The translations under genes were made by a program, and so were the position numbers. This document shows, one piece after another, positions 52,807-62,427 of a DNA stretch of 64,000 nucleotides. The notes beneath the pieces are model-generated. The model searched no databases and was not told where the DNA came from. It saw nothing but the letters and a program-made list of their open reading frames with translations. Within the stretch, counting starts at the first letter, position 1. Each line of letters starts with the position of its first letter. The DNA is from an uncultured Collinsella sp. (lineage in GTDB: Bacteria > Actinomycetota > Coriobacteriia > Coriobacteriales > Coriobacteriaceae). The stretch spans positions 150,866 to 214,865 of the forward strand of contig UQTU01000003.1 of assembly GCA_900544135.1 (NCBI GenBank), read 5' to 3'.

Positions 52807-55800
52807 GACGACGCATCGCTGGGCGGTCGCTCAGCAAAATCCCGAGCTCGAAAAGGAGCTTTCGGCTGGTCTGGGCATACCCGGGCTGGTGGCGCGCATT
52901 ATGGTTGCGCACGGCATTACATCCATCGAGGAAGGCCAGCTGTTTTTGACGCCTTCGCTCGATCGCGACTGGGCGGACCCGCTTGTTATTCCGGGCATGG
53001 CGGTCGTCGCCGACCGCGTTGAGCGTGCTATTCGCAACCACGAGCGTATCGCCGTCTTTGGCGATTTTGACGTCGACGGCATTACGTCGACTTGTCTGTT
53101 GACCGAGGCGCTACGTTCGTTTGGCGCCAACGTCACGCCGTTTATTCCGCACCGCTTTGACGAGGGCTACGGCCTGTCGCGTGCGGCGCTCGACCGCGTC
53201 AACGAGCTTGCTCAACCCAACCTGATTGTGACCGTCGATAACGGTATTGCTGCCAAGGAAGAGGTCTCCTACCTGGAGAGCCTGGGGATTGATTTGGTGG
53301 TCACGGACCATCACGAGCCGTCCGACCAGGTGCCGCAGGGCGTGCCCCTGACCGACCCCAAGCTCGAGGACGAGGGCCCCTCGCGCGAGCTTGCCGGTGC
53401 CGGTGTGGCGCTTAAGCTGGTACAGGTCCTGGGCGAGCGTTTGGGCAAGCCGTCGTATTGGCGTTCGCTGATAGAGGTCGCGGCGCTGGGCACCGTGTCC
53501 GACATGATGCCGCTCACGCCCGAGAATCGCGCACTGGTCGCCGAGGGCATCCAGCAGATGCGCGTGACGGCCCGCCCCGGTTATATCGCGCTTGCCGCAC
53601 TTGCCAAGGCCGACCTTTCTACCATTACGGCCGACGGCCTGTCGTTTTCGCTCATCCCTCGTCTGAATGCTGCCGGCCGCATGGCTGATCCCAAGCTGGC
53701 GCTCGACCTGCTGCTTGCCCGCGACCCCATCGAAGCGAGCGCGCTTGCCGCCGAGCTCGAGGAAATCAATCGCCAACGCCGCGAGATCGAGGCCGAGCTT
53801 ACGCGCGATGCCATGGCGAAGGTCGAGGAGACTTATGACGGCGGGCGCGCGATTGTCGTGGGCGGCGAAGGTTGGCACGAGGGCGTCAAGGGCATCGTGG
53901 CGAGCCGCCTGACCAACCGTTATCACGTGCCGGCGCTGCTGTTCTCGATCGAGGACGGTATCGCTCGCGGTTCGGGTCGCTCGGTGGGCAAAGTCAACCT
54001 GTTCGACGCCGTAGAACGCTGCTCCGACCTGCTGATTCGTCGCGGCGGGCATGCCGGTGCGGTGGGCGTGACCATCGAGGCATCCAAGCTCGATGAGTTC
54101 CGCCGTCGCCTTTCGGCCGTGCTATCGGAGCTTCCTGCCGATGACTTTGAGGACACTGACGAGGTTGCCGCCACCGTTGACCTCTCCGAGCTGAATATCG
54201 AGACCATCGAGCAGATTTCCCGTCTTGAGCCGTTTGGCCAGGGCAATAAGGTGCCGCTTCTGGCCGCCGAGGGCGTGACGATGTGCGATCGCGCCGTGGT
54301 GGGCAAAACCGGCGAGCACATGCGCTTTGTGGCGACCGATGGCGCCGCGAGCGTGCCGGCCATCATGTTCCGCGTGCCGCAGATCGATAAACTCATCAAT
54401 TGCGACAGTGCCGTCGACTTGGTGTTCGAGGCCGTGGCCGAACATTGGCAGGGACGTGTGAAGCCCAAGCTCATGATTAAAGATGTCTTGGTGCGCGATA
54501 CCGCGGCGCCCAATATCGACGATCCGGCATGTGAGCTTCGCCGCGGCGTGCAACCAGCGGATTCTGGCCTGCGCCTGGAGTCGCGTAAACGTGAGACGCT
54601 CGCCCAGCTTTCTTATACCGAGCTCACGCGCTCGCTTATCCATAGCTTTATCGGCTCGAACCAGCCGCATCGCGCGCAGGTCGAGGCACTCGACGCGCTC
54701 GCCGACCACCAGAGCGTCTTGGCCGTTATGGGGACGGGGCGCGGCAAGTCGCTCATCTTCCATGTGCACGCCGCGCGCGAGGCGGTCCTTCGTGGGCGGG
54801 CGAGCATCTTTGTCTATCCGCTGCGCGCGCTCGTTGCCGACCAGGCTTATCACCTCTCGTCGACGATGGCTGCGCTCGGCATTGGCGTGGGCGTGTTGAC
54901 CGGCGAGACCGTGGAGGCAGCGCGCGATGACGTGTTTGCCGGCCTGGCTTCGGGCCGCACCGGCATCGTTCTCACGACGCCGGAGTTCCTGTCTATCCAT
55001 CGCGATCGCTTTGCACGTTCTGGACGTATTGGCTTTGTCGTTATCGATGAGGCACACCATGCCGGTCTTGCCAAAGGCGGCGACCGGAGCGCCTACCTCG
55101 ACATGCCCGATATTCTCAAAGCCCTGGGCGACCCCGTTGTCATGGCGGCAACGGCTACCGCGACGGCCCCGGTCGTGGCGGAGCTTGCTCGTGTATTGCC
55201 GATTACCAGGACGGTGGTCGACGAGACCGTTCGCGAGAACCTGCAACTCGAGGACGACCGTGACCTTGCGAGCCGCGAAAATCGCCTGGTGTCAATCGTG
55301 GCGACGGGGGAGAAGACCGTCATCTACGTCAACTCGCGCGACCAGTCCGTGGCGCTTGCCAAGACGTTGCGCAAACGCGTGCCCGACTGCGCGACCCATA
55401 TTGCGTTCTATAACGCCGGGCTTGCGCGCTCCGATCGCCGCCGTGTCGAGGAAGCGTTTCGCGACGGAAGCCTCAGTTGCATCGTTTCGACCTCTGCCTT
55501 CGGTGAGGGCGTCAACCTGCCCGATATCCGTCATGTCGTGCTCTACCACATGCCGTTTGGTGCGATTGAGTTTAACCAGATGAGTGGCCGTGCCGGCCGC
55601 GATGGACAGCCCGCCGTGATTCACCTGCTCTATTCGTCGCGTGACGCTCGTATTAATGAGCGCCTGCTCGATTGTTACGCGCCCGAGCGCGATGAGCTTG
55701 TCACTCTCTATCGAGCGCTGCAGACCATGTGGCGCTCCAACCGTGGCAAGACGGGGGACGATTCATTCTGCGCAAGCGATATCGACATCGCTCAGATGTG

Positions 55801-56080
55801 CCTTGCAATCGACGCGCGCACGCCGGTCGATGAGCGCTCGGTGGCAAGCGGCCTGGGAATCTTCGAAGAACTCGGTTTCTGCCGCGTTTCGGGGTTTGAC
55901 GATACGCGTCGCATCGCGATGGCAGAAAACCCCGGTCGCGTGCAATTAAGCAGGTCAATTCGCTATTTGGAGGGCTTGCGCTCGCGCATGGAGTTCTCGG
56001 CTTTCCGGAGTTGGGCGCTCGATTCGTGCGCTTCTGATATGCTAGCCAAAGTTAACCGCCCGATCGTACCGCGGGCCTAG
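52793..56080 (+). CDS. recJ: RecJ exonuclease fused to a RecQ-like helicase
   Basis: 1095 residues, about twice the usual RecJ. The N-terminal half is RecJ: GDFDVDGITST (about 90-100), TDHHEP (171-176), then RGGHAGAVGVTIE in DHHA1 and an OB-type domain to about 575. The second half is a superfamily 2 helicase with Walker A MGTGRGKS (about 645-652), VIDEAHHAG (about 750), MAATATAT and QMSGRAGRDGQ. RecJ degrades single strands 5' to 3', normally with a separate RecQ unwinding DNA; here both are in one chain. ATG 52793 follows GGGGGTGG. Upstream of rel with 15 bp between. Confidence 0.92.
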   Translation: MSSLKTTHRWAVAQQNPELEKELSAGLGIPGLVARIMVAHGITSIEEGQLFLTPSLDRDWADPLVIPGMAVVADRVERAIRNHERIAVFGDFDVDGITSTCLLTEALRSFGANVTPFIPHRFDEGYGLSRAALDRVNELAQPNLIVTVDNGIAAKEEVSYLESLGIDLVVTDHHEPSDQVPQGVPLTDPKLEDEGPSRELAGAGVALKLVQVLGERLGKPSYWRSLIEVAALGTVSDMMPLTPENRALVAEGIQQMRVTARPGYIALAALAKADLSTITADGLSFSLIPRLNAAGRMADPKLALDLLLARDPIEASALAAELEEINRQRREIEAELTRDAMAKVEETYDGGRAIVVGGEGWHEGVKGIVASRLTNRYHVPALLFSIEDGIARGSGRSVGKVNLFDAVERCSDLLIRRGGHAGAVGVTIEASKLDEFRRRLSAVLSELPADDFEDTDEVAATVDLSELNIETIEQISRLEPFGQGNKVPLLAAEGVTMCDRAVVGKTGEHMRFVATDGAASVPAIMFRVPQIDKLINCDSAVDLVFEAVAEHWQGRVKPKLMIKDVLVRDTAAPNIDDPACELRRGVQPADSGLRLESRKRETLAQLSYTELTRSLIHSFIGSNQPHRAQVEALDALADHQSVLAVMGTGRGKSLIFHVHAAREAVLRGRASIFVYPLRALVADQAYHLSSTMAALGIGVGVLTGETVEAARDDVFAGLASGRTGIVLTTPEFLSIHRDRFARSGRIGFVVIDEAHHAGLAKGGDRSAYLDMPDILKALGDPVVMAATATATAPVVAELARVLPITRTVVDETVRENLQLEDDRDLASRENRLVSIVATGEKTVIYVNSRDQSVALAKTLRKRVPDCATHIAFYNAGLARSDRRRVEEAFRDGSLSCIVSTSAFGEGVNLPDIRHVVLYHMPFGAIEFNQMSGRAGRDGQPAVIHLLYSSRDARINERLLDCYAPERDELVTLYRALQTMWRSNRGKTGDDSFCASDIDIAQMCLAIDARTPVDERSVASGLGIFEELGFCRVSGFDDTRRIAMAENPGRVQLSRSIRYLEGLRSRMEFSAFRSWALDSCASDMLAKVNRPIVPRA

Positions 56081-56095
56081 GGGAAGGGGACCTCG

Positions 56096-58456
56096 ATGGA
56101 TGCCGCAGCCCGTACCGCCCATGATTCCACCCTCCAGCCTTTTTCTGAGATGGAGCACTATAAGCATGCCGATGAGCTGCCGCCCGAGATTATGGCGGAC
56201 AGCTACGACAAGCTGGAGCGCCTGTGCCTCAAATATATGAATGAGGATGACTTCTCCAAGGTGGAGCAGGCCTACTGCTTTGCCGCCGAGAAGCACTGCA
56301 ACCAAAAGCGCCGCTCGGGCGAGATGTACATTAACCATCCCGTCGAGGTTGCCATCATTTTGGCCGATCTTAAGATGGACTGCGATGTGGTGTGCGCCGC
56401 GCTGCTGCACGATACCGTCGAGGATACCGAGACCTCGCTTACCGATGTTTCCGGCCTGTTTGGCGAAACCGTGGCAGAACTCGTCGACGGCGTGACCAAG
56501 CTCACCAACATCGAAGTCGACAGCATGGACGAGAAGCAGGCCCTCACGCTGCGCAAGATGTTCCTTGCCATGTCCAAGGACATTCGCGTCATCATCGTCA
56601 AGCTCGCCGACCGCCTGCATAACATGCGCACGCTTGCCGCCCTGCGCGAGGACCGCCGTCTGTTTAAGGCGCGCGAGACCATGGACGTATACGCGCCTCT
56701 GGCCGACCGACTGGGCATGAGCTCAATCAAGTGGGAGCTCGAGGACCTGTCCTTCTTCTACTTGGAGCCCGATGCCTACCAGCGCATCGCGCGCATGGTA
56801 GCCGAGTCGCGCGAGGTTCGCGAGCGTTATCTGGCCGAGACCATCAAGACGCTCACCGACGAGCTCAATCGCATTGGTCTTGAGGGCTTTCAGATCAACG
56901 GTCGTTCCAAGCACTATTGGTCCATCTATCAAAAGATGAAGCGCAAGGGTAAGGAGTTCTCCGAGATTTACGACCTGGTGGCGCTGCGCGTCATCACTCA
57001 TTCGGTGCGCGATTGCTATTCCACGCTTGGTGCCGTGCATACCTTGTGGCATCCCATGCCCGGTCGCTTTAAAGACTATATCGCCATGCCCAAGGTCAAT
57101 AACTACCAGTCGCTCCATACGACGGTTATCGGCCCCACGGCCCGCCCGCTCGAGATTCAGATTCGAACCTATGAGATGCACGAGCAGGCCGAGTACGGCA
57201 TCGCCGCCCACTGGCTGTACAAGAAGTCGGGCGGATCGTCTGCCTCTAAGACCAACGATGCGCAGCGTCTGGACGACCAGATCAACTGGCTTAAGCACTC
57301 ACTCGACTGGGCGGCGTCTGACGAGATTACCGATGCCAAGGAATACCTGCACTCACTGAAGGTCGACTTGTTCGACCAGGAAATTTTTGTCTTTACGCCC
57401 AAGGGCGAGGTCATGGCGCTTCGTGCCGGCTCTACACCGCTCGACTTTGCCTACGCCGTTCATACCGAGGTCGGTAACCACTGCGTCGGCGCCAAGATTA
57501 ACGGTGTGGTGGCGCCGCTCACGCACGAAATCAAGACGGGTGACCGTGTCGAGATTCTGACCAACAAGAGTTCTAAGCCGTCGCGCGATTGGCTCAAGAT
57601 CGTCAAGACGCCTTCGGCCAAGTCAAAGATTCGCCGTTACTTCGCCGCCGCGACCAAAGACGATGACGCTGCGGCCGGTCGCGATATACTGGCCAAGGAC
57701 CTGCGTAAGCGCGGGTACGGCATCTCTACGCCGCGATCCACGCGTGCGCTCAATGCCGTGGCGGAGCAGTTTAACTACAAGCAGCTCGAGGACCTGTTCG
57801 CAGCCGTTGGCGCGGGCAAAGTCGCCCCGCGCGCTGTGGGCAACAAGGTCGAGCAAATTTTGGACCCCAAGCCCGAGGAACAGGTCACCAAGGCCGAGGC
57901 TATCGCCGAGGTCGTGAAACAGCCGGCCCGAGGCTCCAGCCGCAAGCCGCAAAAGCGCGGCAAGAGCGCCAGCAACGGCATTATCGTCAAGGGCGAGAGC
58001 AACAGCGGCCTGCTGGTCCGTCTGGCCCATTGCTGCAACCCCGTGACGGGCGACGACATCGTCGGCTTCATCACACGCGGTCGTGGCGTTTCGGTACATC
58101 GCGCCAACTGCCCTAACGTCAAGGGTCTTATGGAGCATCCCGAGCGCATGATTGACGTAGAGTGGGATGGTGCTGCCGATACGCTTTTCCAGGTCGAGAT
58201 TGTGGTCGAGTGCCTGGACCGCATGGGCCTGCTCAAGGACGTCACCATCGCCATTGGCGATGCAGGCGGCAATATTCTTTCCGCCGCCACCTCGACTAAC
58301 CGCGAGGGTATTGCAACCCTGCGCTTTATGGTCGAGATTTCGGATGCGAGCGGCCTGGATCCGCTACTGGCATCCATTAGCAGCGTCGACTCGGTCTATG
58401 ACGCACGCCGTTTGATGCCTGGCGAGGGTGGGGCTCAGCTCAAGCGTCGCGTATAG
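56096..58456 (+). CDS. rel: Bifunctional (p)ppGpp synthetase/hydrolase Rel
   Basis: 786 residues: an HD hydrolase domain (RRSGEMYINHPVEVA, LLHDTVEDT, LADRLHNMRT), a synthetase domain (GRSKHYWSIYQKMKRKG, YDLVALRVI, FKDYIAMPKVNNYQSLHTTV), TGS (IFVFTPKGEVMALRAGSTPLDFAYAVH) and a C-terminal ACT (FQVEIVVECLDRMGLLKDV). Both catalytic sites look intact. AAGGGGACC precedes ATG 56096. The recJ-rel-hydrolase order is common in Gram-positives. Confidence 0.96.
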   Translation: MDAAARTAHDSTLQPFSEMEHYKHADELPPEIMADSYDKLERLCLKYMNEDDFSKVEQAYCFAAEKHCNQKRRSGEMYINHPVEVAIILADLKMDCDVVCAALLHDTVEDTETSLTDVSGLFGETVAELVDGVTKLTNIEVDSMDEKQALTLRKMFLAMSKDIRVIIVKLADRLHNMRTLAALREDRRLFKARETMDVYAPLADRLGMSSIKWELEDLSFFYLEPDAYQRIARMVAESREVRERYLAETIKTLTDELNRIGLEGFQINGRSKHYWSIYQKMKRKGKEFSEIYDLVALRVITHSVRDCYSTLGAVHTLWHPMPGRFKDYIAMPKVNNYQSLHTTVIGPTARPLEIQIRTYEMHEQAEYGIAAHWLYKKSGGSSASKTNDAQRLDDQINWLKHSLDWAASDEITDAKEYLHSLKVDLFDQEIFVFTPKGEVMALRAGSTPLDFAYAVHTEVGNHCVGAKINGVVAPLTHEIKTGDRVEILTNKSSKPSRDWLKIVKTPSAKSKIRRYFAAATKDDDAAAGRDILAKDLRKRGYGISTPRSTRALNAVAEQFNYKQLEDLFAAVGAGKVAPRAVGNKVEQILDPKPEEQVTKAEAIAEVVKQPARGSSRKPQKRGKSASNGIIVKGESNSGLLVRLAHCCNPVTGDDIVGFITRGRGVSVHRANCPNVKGLMEHPERMIDVEWDGAADTLFQVEIVVECLDRMGLLKDVTIAIGDAGGNILSAATSTNREGIATLRFMVEISDASGLDPLLASISSVDSVYDARRLMPGEGGAQLKRRV

Positions 58457-58542
58457 GCGTAACGAGCGCGCGACAGTAATGATATTGGCTACGTTCGAGG
58501 CATCGTTTGGTGCCTCGACGTTTATAGAAGGAGGGCGCACGC

Positions 58543-59226
58543 ATGGACGCTGCGGCTTTGGACTTAACTCCTCGGGGTACGGCTTCGATTGAGGCGCTTG
58601 TAAACGGCCCCATCCAGACCAACAGTTACGCCGTTATTTCGAGTGGCGAATGCTTGATTATCGATCCCGCTTGGGAAGGCGAAAGCCTCGTTGCGCATAT
58701 CCGAGCCGAACGCCCTGATGTGCAAGTGCTCGGTTCCGTCTGCACGCATGGTCATGCCGACCATGTTGGCGGTGTCGCTGGAGTTCGTGCCGCCGTTGGC
58801 GCTGACGCCCTGTACGAACTGTGCGGCAAGGACGCAGCTGTGCCGCATGCGAATATCGAGGAACAGCGAGCGATGTGGGGCATCGAGACGCCCGATCCAG
58901 GCGAGCCGACGCGGCTGCTTGCCGAGGGCGATACCATTGAACTAGGCGACATTTGTCTGCAGGTTATCGAGGTGCCTGGGCATACGCCGGGGGGCATCGT
59001 TCTATTCGCCGCAACAGAGCAGGGAAATATTGCTTTCGTGGGGGACACGCTCTTTCCCGGCGGGCACGGCCGTACCGATCTTTCTGGAGGAGACGAGGCG
59101 GCGATTCTGCGCTCGCTCTCCAAGCTCGCCCGGCTTCTCCCGCCCAATACCGTTTGCCTAACCGGTCATGGCGATTCGACCACCATGGCACGCGAGCTCA
59201 TGCAGAACCCTTTCATGCAGGTGTAG
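58543..59226 (+). CDS. Metallo-beta-lactamase fold hydrolase (glyoxalase II-like)
   Basis: 227 residues. THGHADHVGG is the zinc-binding motif; VPGHTPGGIVLF, FVGDTLFPGGHGRTDLSGGD and LTGHGDSTTM supply the later His/Asp ligands. These proteins hydrolyse thioesters such as S-lactoylglutathione-like or other substrates. AAGGAGGG precedes ATG 58543. It follows rel by 86 bp and is probably in the same transcription unit. Confidence 0.92.
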   Translation: MDAAALDLTPRGTASIEALVNGPIQTNSYAVISSGECLIIDPAWEGESLVAHIRAERPDVQVLGSVCTHGHADHVGGVAGVRAAVGADALYELCGKDAAVPHANIEEQRAMWGIETPDPGEPTRLLAEGDTIELGDICLQVIEVPGHTPGGIVLFAATEQGNIAFVGDTLFPGGHGRTDLSGGDEAAILRSLSKLARLLPPNTVCLTGHGDSTTMARELMQNPFMQV

Positions 59227-59420
59227 CTTTATAGTCAGCTTCCGAAGCACGAGGAACGTCCAAACGTCAAGCTATTTTCCCCAACGGGTCGATTCCGTAG
59301 GGCAAACGGTTAAAAAAAGTCTGTTTGGACGATATTCGTGAACAAACGAACGTTTATGCTCGGGTACACCGTGGTAAAATCTCAGGCGTTATCGGAGCAA
59401 CCTTACAGGAGGTTTCTTTT

Positions 59421-60287
59421 ATGCTCGTCAACGCAGCAGACATGCTCAAGAAGGCCGAGGCCGGCAAGTACGGTCTTGGTGCCTTCAACACCAACAACCT
59501 CGAGTGGACCCTGGCTATTCTCCAGGCCGCCGAGGAGGCCAAGTCTCCGCTGATCCTTCAGTGCACCGCTGGTGCCGCTAAGTGGATGGGCGGTTTCAAG
59601 GTCTGCGCCGACATGGTCAAGGCTGCCGTCGAGGCCACGGGCGTTACCGTTCCCGTCGCCCTTCACCTCGATCACGGTTCTTACGAGGACTGCTTCAAGT
59701 GCATCGAGGCCGGCTTCACGTCCATCATGTATGACGGCTCTCACGAGGAGACCTTCCAGCTTAACCTCGACCGCACCAAGGAGCTCGTTGAGCTTGCCCA
59801 CTCCAAGGGCATGTCCATCGAGGCCGAGGTCGGCGGCATCGGCGGCACCGAGGACGGCGTGACCTCCAGCGGCGAGCTCGCTGATCCTGCTGAGTGCAAG
59901 CAGATCGCTGACCTGGGCGTCGACTTCCTTGCTTGCGGTATCGGCAACATCCACGGCGTGTACCCTGCCGACTGGGCTGGCCTTTCCTTCGAGCGCCTGG
60001 GCGAGATTAAGGCCCAGACCGGCGACCTGCCCCTCGTCCTGCACGGTGGCACCGGCATCCCCGAGGATCAGATCAAGAAGGCCATTTCCCTGGGCATCTC
60101 CAAGATCAACGTCAACACCGACCTGCAGCTCGTCTTCGCCAAGGGCGTCCGCGAGTACATCGAGGCTGGCAAGGATCAGCAGGGCAAGGGCTTTGACCCC
60201 CGCAAGCTCCTCAAGCCTGGTCGCGACAACATCGTTGCTCGCACCAAGGAGCTCATGGAGGAGTTCGGCTCCGTCAACAAGGCGTAA
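59421..60287 (+). CDS. fba: Class II fructose-bisphosphate aldolase
   Basis: 288 residues of the zinc-dependent class IIB type: GAFNTNNLEWTLAILQAAEE, LHLDHGSYEDC, SIMYDGSHEE, EAEVGGIGGTEDG, CGIGNIHGVYP, LHGGTGIPEDQIKKAI and INVNTDLQLVF. It splits fructose 1,6-bisphosphate in glycolysis; tagatose bisphosphate is an alternative. AGGAGG precedes ATG 59421, and TAAAAT (59381-59386) may be its -10 box. The codon use is highly biased, as for an abundant protein. Confidence 0.95.
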   Translation: MLVNAADMLKKAEAGKYGLGAFNTNNLEWTLAILQAAEEAKSPLILQCTAGAAKWMGGFKVCADMVKAAVEATGVTVPVALHLDHGSYEDCFKCIEAGFTSIMYDGSHEETFQLNLDRTKELVELAHSKGMSIEAEVGGIGGTEDGVTSSGELADPAECKQIADLGVDFLACGIGNIHGVYPADWAGLSFERLGEIKAQTGDLPLVLHGGTGIPEDQIKKAISLGISKINVNTDLQLVFAKGVREYIEAGKDQQGKGFDPRKLLKPGRDNIVARTKELMEEFGSVNKA

Positions 60288-60292
60288 GCGTC

Positions 60293-60409
60293 GTTAAACT
60301 TCCCGCCGGAAGCCCCGTCCCCCTACACTGTTTCCTTTGCGCTCACCTGGCTTTGCCAGAAGTCACGCCAAGGAAACAGTTCCGGGGGACGGGGCTTCCT
60401 TCGTTTAAC
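60293..60409. repeat. 117-bp palindrome after fba
   Basis: Nested perfect arms: GTTAAAC/GTTTAAC, then GGAAGCCCCGTCCCCC (60308-60323) with 60384-60399, then CTGTTTCCTT (60328-60337) with 60370-60379, and a CTGGC/GCCAG hairpin at the tip (60347-60359). It may also end fba transcription. The GGGGAC core resembles other palindromes in the window. Confidence 0.65.
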
Positions 60410-60532
60410 GCCGCAGGGTTACGAGTCTGAATTAAGGTGGCTACTGGCTTCGCCAGAAGTCGCGCAATGGGAAAAGCTCCGGGTGAACGGGGCCTCCTTT
60501 GTTAACTCGCTACAGGGTTACTGGGCTGAATT
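60347..60532. repeat. Two tandem direct repeats of about 87 bp
   Basis: Copy 1 (60347-60433) and copy 2 (60444-60532) both run from CTGGCTT through GCCAGAAGTC and ACGGGGC to CAGGGTTAC and CTGAATT, with scattered substitutions and small gaps. Copy 1 is the right half of the large palindrome; copy 2 is a decayed version without a left half. The 60410-60601 gap holds nothing else. Confidence 0.65.
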
Positions 60533-60601
60533 CATTTTTATAGGTACCGTTCAGCGGCGTTGATGGCTCCTTTGTTGGGGCTTTCTTTCTATCTCGTTAC
60601 A

Positions 60602-62071
60602 ATGGACTCCAGGAGTTCGAATGACTTGGAGTTTGGTGTGGCTGTTATTGATGTGCTGCCTTCGGATGGGAAGGTTATTGACGAGGGTCCTGTTGGTTGC
60701 TCTGTTGATGTTTGCTGTGATGATTTTCGCCATCTCGATATTGGGCTGCCGCCTGAGATTCTTCGTCTTAAGGATGCCGGGTATTTGACGCAGGCTGTTG
60801 CCGCCTGCGATCGCCTTTTGGAGCAGAACCCTGAGCCTTCGCTGGCTGCCTGTGTTCGTGCCGAGCGGTATCGCATGCTCGAGACGCCGCTTCATTTTTC
60901 GGTGTCGCGCGATCGGGCTATTGCGATGATTCGCGAGGAGTGGCCTGAGTTTACCGAGGAGCAGTTTGACGATCTGATTGACCGTAAGCGTATTGACTGG
61001 CGCTTTATCGCCGGCGAGCTGTTTGTTCTCGATAACTTCCTCGATTCACTTCGCGTGTATCCCAAGGAGGTCCCGGGTCTGCGTCCCGATTTTACGGATG
61101 GAATTGAGCTGCGCAACCAGATGCTCAAGGAGATGGAGTCGCAGGGCGGGCTGTCTCGTGGCATCACGCTTAAGGCGTGCGTGTCTGTCCCCGGTGCTTT
61201 GGAGGGAGAGACCGTCCGCGCGTGGCTACCCGTTGCCGCCGCCTGTCGTCAACAGTCTTATATCGAGGTTCTCGATATGACGCCGGAGGGTGCTGTTGCT
61301 CCCGCGAACGTTTCGGCGCGTACTGCCTCGTGGTCTTCTTCGAGTGAGCGCTCATTCTCGGTGACCTATCGCTATCAAATCGATGCCGCTTATCGCGATA
61401 TCTATGGGGGTGCGCTTCCGGCGCATTCTTGCATGGACGCGCCGCTGCCCGTCGACACCTCCGAGGATTGTCCGCACATTGCGTTTACGCCGTACCTGCG
61501 ACAGCTGACGGAGTGTGTTATTGACGGGTTCGAGGATCCGCTCGATCGCGCCCGTGCTATCTATGATTACCTGACGCAGCATATCGACTATCGCTATCAG
61601 CCGCCGTACTTGCTCTTGGGAGCTATTGCCGATGACTGCGCGCATTCGCTTCGCGGCGATTGCGGCGTAATGGCGCTCACGTTTATCACCATGTGCCGTA
61701 TCGCGGGCGTGCCCGCCCGCTGGCAGAGCGGTTTGTATGTTGCGCCTGATTCGGTGGGGCCGCACGACTGGGCAGAGTTCTATACGCCGCAGACCGGTTG
61801 GCTCAACGCCGATGTGTCATTTGGATCTTCTGCTCGCAGGATGGGCGAGGAGTGGCGCCGCCGTCACTACTTTGGCAATCTCGACCCGTGGCGTATGGTG
61901 GCCAACAATCGATTCCAGGCCGAGTTTGTGCCTGCTTTCGATGGCATGCGCGAGGATCCCTATGACAACCAGATGGGCGAAGTCTCGGTTAACGGACGCG
62001 GATGCCGACGGCGCGAGATGCTCCGCACGGTCGAACTCATTGAAATGCTCGAAGTTCCATTTTCGGACTAA
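60602..62071 (+). CDS. Transglutaminase-like domain protein
   Basis: About 489 residues. The C-terminal region contains the papain-like triad: Cys in LRGDCGVMALTF, His in VGPHDWAEFY and Asp in LNADVSFG. The first 220 residues are charged and helical with no membrane segment or signal peptide, so it acts in the cytosol. Bacterial members cleave peptides rather than crosslink. The start is uncertain: ATG 60602 and ATG 60563 lack good ribosome-binding sites, TACAAT at 60599 could be a -10 box, and AGGAG at 60610 precedes a TTG at 60626 in frame. Confidence 0.75.
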   Translation: MDSRSSNDLEFGVAVIDVLPSDGKVIDEGPVGCSVDVCCDDFRHLDIGLPPEILRLKDAGYLTQAVAACDRLLEQNPEPSLAACVRAERYRMLETPLHFSVSRDRAIAMIREEWPEFTEEQFDDLIDRKRIDWRFIAGELFVLDNFLDSLRVYPKEVPGLRPDFTDGIELRNQMLKEMESQGGLSRGITLKACVSVPGALEGETVRAWLPVAAACRQQSYIEVLDMTPEGAVAPANVSARTASWSSSSERSFSVTYRYQIDAAYRDIYGGALPAHSCMDAPLPVDTSEDCPHIAFTPYLRQLTECVIDGFEDPLDRARAIYDYLTQHIDYRYQPPYLLLGAIADDCAHSLRGDCGVMALTFITMCRIAGVPARWQSGLYVAPDSVGPHDWAEFYTPQTGWLNADVSFGSSARRMGEEWRRRHYFGNLDPWRMVANNRFQAEFVPAFDGMREDPYDNQMGEVSVNGRGCRRREMLRTVELIEMLEVPFSD

Positions 62072-62110
62072 TCGGTAGAAAGCTGTGATAAACTAACTCA
62101 CGCGTTACGT

Positions 62111-62197
62111 GCCCGAGTGGCGGAATTGGCAGACGCAGTGGACTCAAAATCCACCGTTGGCAACAACGTGCGAGTTCGAGTCTCGCCTCGGGCACCA
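62111..62197 (+). tRNA. tRNA-Leu (anticodon CAA)
   Basis: The acceptor arms GCCCGAG (62111-62117) and CTCGGGC (62187-62193) pair perfectly and are followed by A and an encoded CCA. The anticodon stem GTGGA/TCCAC holds the loop CTCAAAA with anticodon CAA, reading UUG. The long variable arm and the GTTCGAGTC T-loop are typical of tRNA-Leu. A terminator follows at 62217. Confidence 0.95.
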
Positions 62198-62216
62198 TAC
62201 ATGCAAGCGGGCGTTC

Positions 62217-62239
62217 AAGGGGGTCGAGGCCCCCTTTTT
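62217..62239 (+). terminator. Terminator of tRNA-Leu
   Basis: AAGGGGG pairs with CCCCCTT around TCGAGG and leads into TTTTT. The same structure recurs at 62401-62423. Confidence 0.85.
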
Positions 62240-62358
62240 CGTGCCGAACTCGCGTGAGCGCGCGGAGCGTTAAGCAAACAGGCCTGCGGCCTGTTTGTAG
62301 CGGAGCGTGGCGAGGGCGCCGTGCGCCCGAAGCCCGGGGCTTCGCGAAGCGAAGGCCC

Positions 62359-62427
62359 TTCGAGTCTCGCCTCGGGCACCATACATGCAAGTGAGCGTTC
62401 AAGGGGGTCAAGGCCCCCTTTTTCGTG
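62359..62427 (+). repeat. Duplicate of the tRNA-Leu 3' end and terminator
   Basis: These 69 bp repeat 62175-62243 with only a few differences. They include the T-arm half from TTCGAGTC, the acceptor strand with CCA, and the following terminator (62401-62423). There is no tRNA 5' half in front. The 115 bp between the copies hold three strong hairpins (for example AAACAGGCC/GGCCTGTTT at 62275-62295) and no gene. Such a partial copy is what integration at a tRNA 3' end leaves. Confidence 0.8.
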
